DNA from: RPQJ01 sp963754125
GTDB lineage: Bacteria; Pseudomonadota; Gammaproteobacteria; Steroidobacterales; Steroidobacteraceae
Assembly (NCBI GenBank): GCA_963754125.1
Contig: CAVWEX010000001.1
Coordinates: forward strand, 310,001-374,000
Length of the DNA: 64,000 nt
Direction: 5' to 3'
The notes below the pieces were generated by a model. That model had not been told where the DNA came from. It did no database searches and saw only the letters and a program-made list of their open reading frames with translations. The position numbers were made by a program, and so were the translations under genes. Positions within the stretch are counted from its first letter, which is position 1; every line of letters starts with the position of its first letter. Shown piece after piece: positions 62,018-64,000 of the stretch.

Positions 62018-62698
62018 ATGCGCGTGCTCCTCATCGAAGACGATTCCCTGCTCGGCGACGCGCTGCAGGCCGGGCTGCGCGGCAAGGGCTTCGCCGTCGA
62101 GTGGCTGCGAGACGGCGAGGCCGGCGCCGCCGCGATGGCCACGGACCACTTCGACGCCGTTGTCCTCGACCTCGGTCTGCCCCTCCTCGACGGCCGCCGT
62201 CTGCTCGAACGGCGTCGCGCCGAGGGCGATCGCACGCCCGTGCTGGTGCTCACCGCGCGCGACGCGCTCGAGGATCGCATCGGCGGGCTCGATGACGGCG
62301 CCGACGACTACGTGATCAAGCCGGTCGCCATTGCCGAGCTGGCCGCACGCCTGCGCGCATTGGTCCGTCGCGCGAGCGGCATCGCCCGGGGACAGCTCGA
62401 GGCCGGGCCGATGGCCCTCGATCCGGCCACCCGCACCGTGACGTGGCGGGGTGAGCCGGTCGAGCTCGCGCCACGCGAGTTCGACGTGCTGCTGGCGTTG
62501 ACGCTCAAGGCAGGACGCGTCGTCACGCGCCAGCAGATCGAGTCTGCCCTGTACGAGTGGGACCGCAGCATCGAGAGCAATGCGATCGAGGTGCACGTGC
62601 ACCACCTGCGCCGCAAGCTGTCGCCCGACCTGATCCGCACCGTGCGGGGCGTCGGTTACATGATGGCGGCGGACGGCGGGCTGCCGACCGGTGCGTAG
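62018..62698 (+). CDS. OmpR-family response regulator
   Basis: A 226-residue regulator. The receiver domain has acidic residues Asp8-Asp9 (LLIEDDSLLG), phospho-acceptor Asp51 (AVVLDLGLPLLDG) and the conserved Lys near 102 (DYVIKPVAI). The winged-helix DNA-binding domain follows (VELAPREFDVLLALTLKAG, SNAIEVHVHHLRRKL, RTVRGVGYMM). Closest in pattern to QseB/TctD/PmrA-type regulators. Overlaps the kinase start by 8 bases. Confidence 0.94.
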   Translation: MRVLLIEDDSLLGDALQAGLRGKGFAVEWLRDGEAGAAAMATDHFDAVVLDLGLPLLDGRRLLERRRAEGDRTPVLVLTARDALEDRIGGLDDGADDYVIKPVAIAELAARLRALVRRASGIARGQLEAGPMALDPATRTVTWRGEPVELAPREFDVLLALTLKAGRVVTRQQIESALYEWDRSIESNAIEVHVHHLRRKLSPDLIRTVRGVGYMMAADGGLPTGA

Positions 62699-64000
62699 CT
62701 ACTCGTTGCGCCGCCGGCTGCTCACGCTGCTCCTCGCGAGTGTCGTGGTCGCCTGGGCGGCCACCACGCTCCTGACCTACAACCACGCCCACCACGAGCT
62801 GGACGAACTGCTCGATGCCCACCTCGCACGCTCGGCCCGCCTGCTGCTGGCGCAGGAAGGCGACGAACTCGAGGAGATCCGCATCGGCGAATCCGCGGAT
62901 GCAGGCCCGTACGGCCAGGAAGTGGTGCTGCAGGTGTGGCGTGAGGGCCGGGTGCTGGCGCTGCGCAGCGCGGGCGCGCCCGATGCGCGACTGTCGCCGG
63001 TCGAGACCGGCTTCAGCGACGCGAGCGTGGCAGGTCGTCACTGGCGCGTCTTCAGCGGCTGGGATGTCGAGCGCCGCAACCTCGTGCAGGTGGCCGAGGA
63101 CCACGCGCTGCGCGAGCGGCTGCTCGCCCACTACACCTTGAGCGGGCTGCCCGCCCTGCTCTTCGGCGTACCGCTGCTCGGCGTGCTCGTGTGGCTGGTC
63201 GTCGGCACGGCCGTCCGGCCGCTTGCCCACCTCGGCCACGAAGTGAGCCGGCGGGGCCCAGGCGACCTGCGGCCGCTGCCCGACGGCGGCGTACCGATCG
63301 AGGTGCACCCGCTGGTGGACCGGCTGAACGCGCTGTTCACGCGCATCTCGGCGTCGATGCAGGCCGAGCGGCGCTTCACGTCGCACGCGGCCCACGAGCT
63401 TCGCACCCCGATCGCGGCGGTCCGCGCGCAGGCCGAGGTGGCGCGGGACAGCACCGACCCGGCCGCCCGCGCGGGCGCACTGGCCCACGTCATCGAGGGT
63501 TGCGATCGCGCCGCTCGCCTGGTGGACCAGATGCTGTTGCTCGCGCGTATCGACGAACGTGCCTCGCAGTGCGGGCCGGCGACCGGCCGGCTCGACCAGG
63601 CCGCGGCACGCGTGATCGCAGACCTCGCCCCCGCGGCACTCGAGAACGGCGTGGCCCTCGAACTCGCGACCGACGAGGCCGTGAGCGTGGCCGTGGACGA
63701 CGCCTTGCTCGACGTGCTGCTGCGCAACCTGCTCGACAATGCCGTCCGGCACGGCGGCGCGCCTGGCCCGGTCACGGTGCGCTGCACGCAGGGCGTCGAC
63801 GGCGCCCGGCTCGAGGTCGCCGACCAGGGACCCGGCGTGGACGAGGCGGAGCTGGACCAGCTCGGCAGCCGTTTCTATCGCGCGTCCAGTGCACGGGGAC
63901 CGGGCAGCGGCCTCGGGTTGTCCATCGTCACGCGCATCGCGGAGGGCTGCGGCGGGACGGTCCGGTACCACCGCGGCAGCACCGGCCGCGGCCTCGTGGT
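62691..64000 (+). CDS. Sensor histidine kinase (partial, C-terminus beyond right edge)
   Basis: About 436 residues are visible of a QseC/TctE-like kinase starting at GTG 62691. There is an N-terminal membrane helix (LLTLLLASVVVAWAATTLLT), a periplasmic domain of about 120 residues, a second helix (LLFGVPLLGVLVWLVVG), HAMP-like linker, the phospho-acceptor His in SHAAHELRTPIAAVRA, N-box (LRNLLDNAVRHG) and G1 (VADQGPGVDEAEL) and G2 (GSGLGLSIV) ATP-binding motifs. Only the last residues are missing. Partner of the response regulator just upstream. Confidence 0.92.
   Translation, partial: MRSYSLRRRLLTLLLASVVVAWAATTLLTYNHAHHELDELLDAHLARSARLLLAQEGDELEEIRIGESADAGPYGQEVVLQVWREGRVLALRSAGAPDARLSPVETGFSDASVAGRHWRVFSGWDVERRNLVQVAEDHALRERLLAHYTLSGLPALLFGVPLLGVLVWLVVGTAVRPLAHLGHEVSRRGPGDLRPLPDGGVPIEVHPLVDRLNALFTRISASMQAERRFTSHAAHELRTPIAAVRAQAEVARDSTDPAARAGALAHVIEGCDRAARLVDQMLLLARIDERASQCGPATGRLDQAAARVIADLAPAALENGVALELATDEAVSVAVDDALLDVLLRNLLDNAVRHGGAPGPVTVRCTQGVDGARLEVADQGPGVDEAELDQLGSRFYRASSARGPGSGLGLSIVTRIAEGCGGTVRYHRGSTGRGLV

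Noticed and set aside
1..64000. Search for tRNA, rRNA, insertion sequences, integrases, att sites and CRISPR arrays
   Set aside because: None could be recognised by reading; the region looks like ordinary chromosome with accessory genes but without mobile-element hallmarks.

Overview
The window is a GC-rich, densely packed bacterial chromosome segment. It most likely comes from an uncultivated sulfur-oxidising gammaproteobacterium. The sulfur gene content indicates the lifestyle, and DUF2058, UPF0149, PA2778/PA2779-type, TonB-dependent copper receptor and NAD-malic enzyme genes suggest the class. No rRNA, tRNA, CRISPR array or insertion sequence was seen, and no gene-free stretch exceeds about 200 bases.

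Layout. 1-5.9 kb, minus strand: an sHdr (sulfur-oxidising heterodisulfide-reductase-like) operon in the order dsrE3-like, hdrC1, hdrB1, hdrA, hypothetical, hdrC2, hdrB2 (cut by the left edge). 6-11.2 kb, minus strand: a lipoate-assembly operon (two LipS-type radical SAM enzymes, a lipoate-protein ligase, a GATase-like protein lacking its cysteine) headed by a histone-deacetylase-fold deacylase. 11.3-16.4 kb: dsrE2, tusA, a FadL-type porin and a YeiH-type exporter on the plus strand, then sorAB sulfite dehydrogenase on the minus strand. 16.4-27.7 kb: mixed accessory genes, many frameshifted (HicA-like, pirin, azoreductase/LysR pair, copper receptor, GFA and GST proteins, C39 peptidase, rhomboid, lipocalin, outer-membrane barrel). 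27.6-35.8 kb: a minus-strand operon (2-oxoacid decarboxylase, acyltransferase, ATP-grasp-like protein, acyl-ACP-reductase-like protein) divergent from a 2-oxoacid:ferredoxin oxidoreductase. 35.8-41.4 kb: a Psr/Phs-type molybdoenzyme operon with two YeeE/YedE transporter halves and a rhodanese-fold protein without its cysteine. 41.8-64 kb: iron storage (bfd-bfr behind a Fur-box-like site), malic enzyme, secreted amylase and amidohydrolase, and largely housekeeping or poorly known genes, ending in a cytochrome b/two-component cluster cut by the right edge.

How they fit together. DsrE2, TusA and DsrE3 proteins would pass sulfane sulfur to the cytoplasmic sHdr complex, whose lipoate-binding partner needs the LipS/Lpl machinery. 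Sulfite is then oxidised by SorAB, and YeiH may move sulfate or sulfite. The Psr-like complex and YedE halves would handle thiosulfate or polysulfide. A shared palindrome, ATTAG-N6-CTAAT, lies just upstream of all four sulfur transcription units (sHdr, lipoate/dsrE2-tusA, sorAB, psr), which points to one common regulator not encoded in the window.

Caution. At least twelve genes carry apparent single-base frameshifts, nearly all a surplus base in GC-rich palindromic contexts. These are probably sequence errors, although a few genes may be truly decaying. Coordinates of those genes span the full reconstructed gene.
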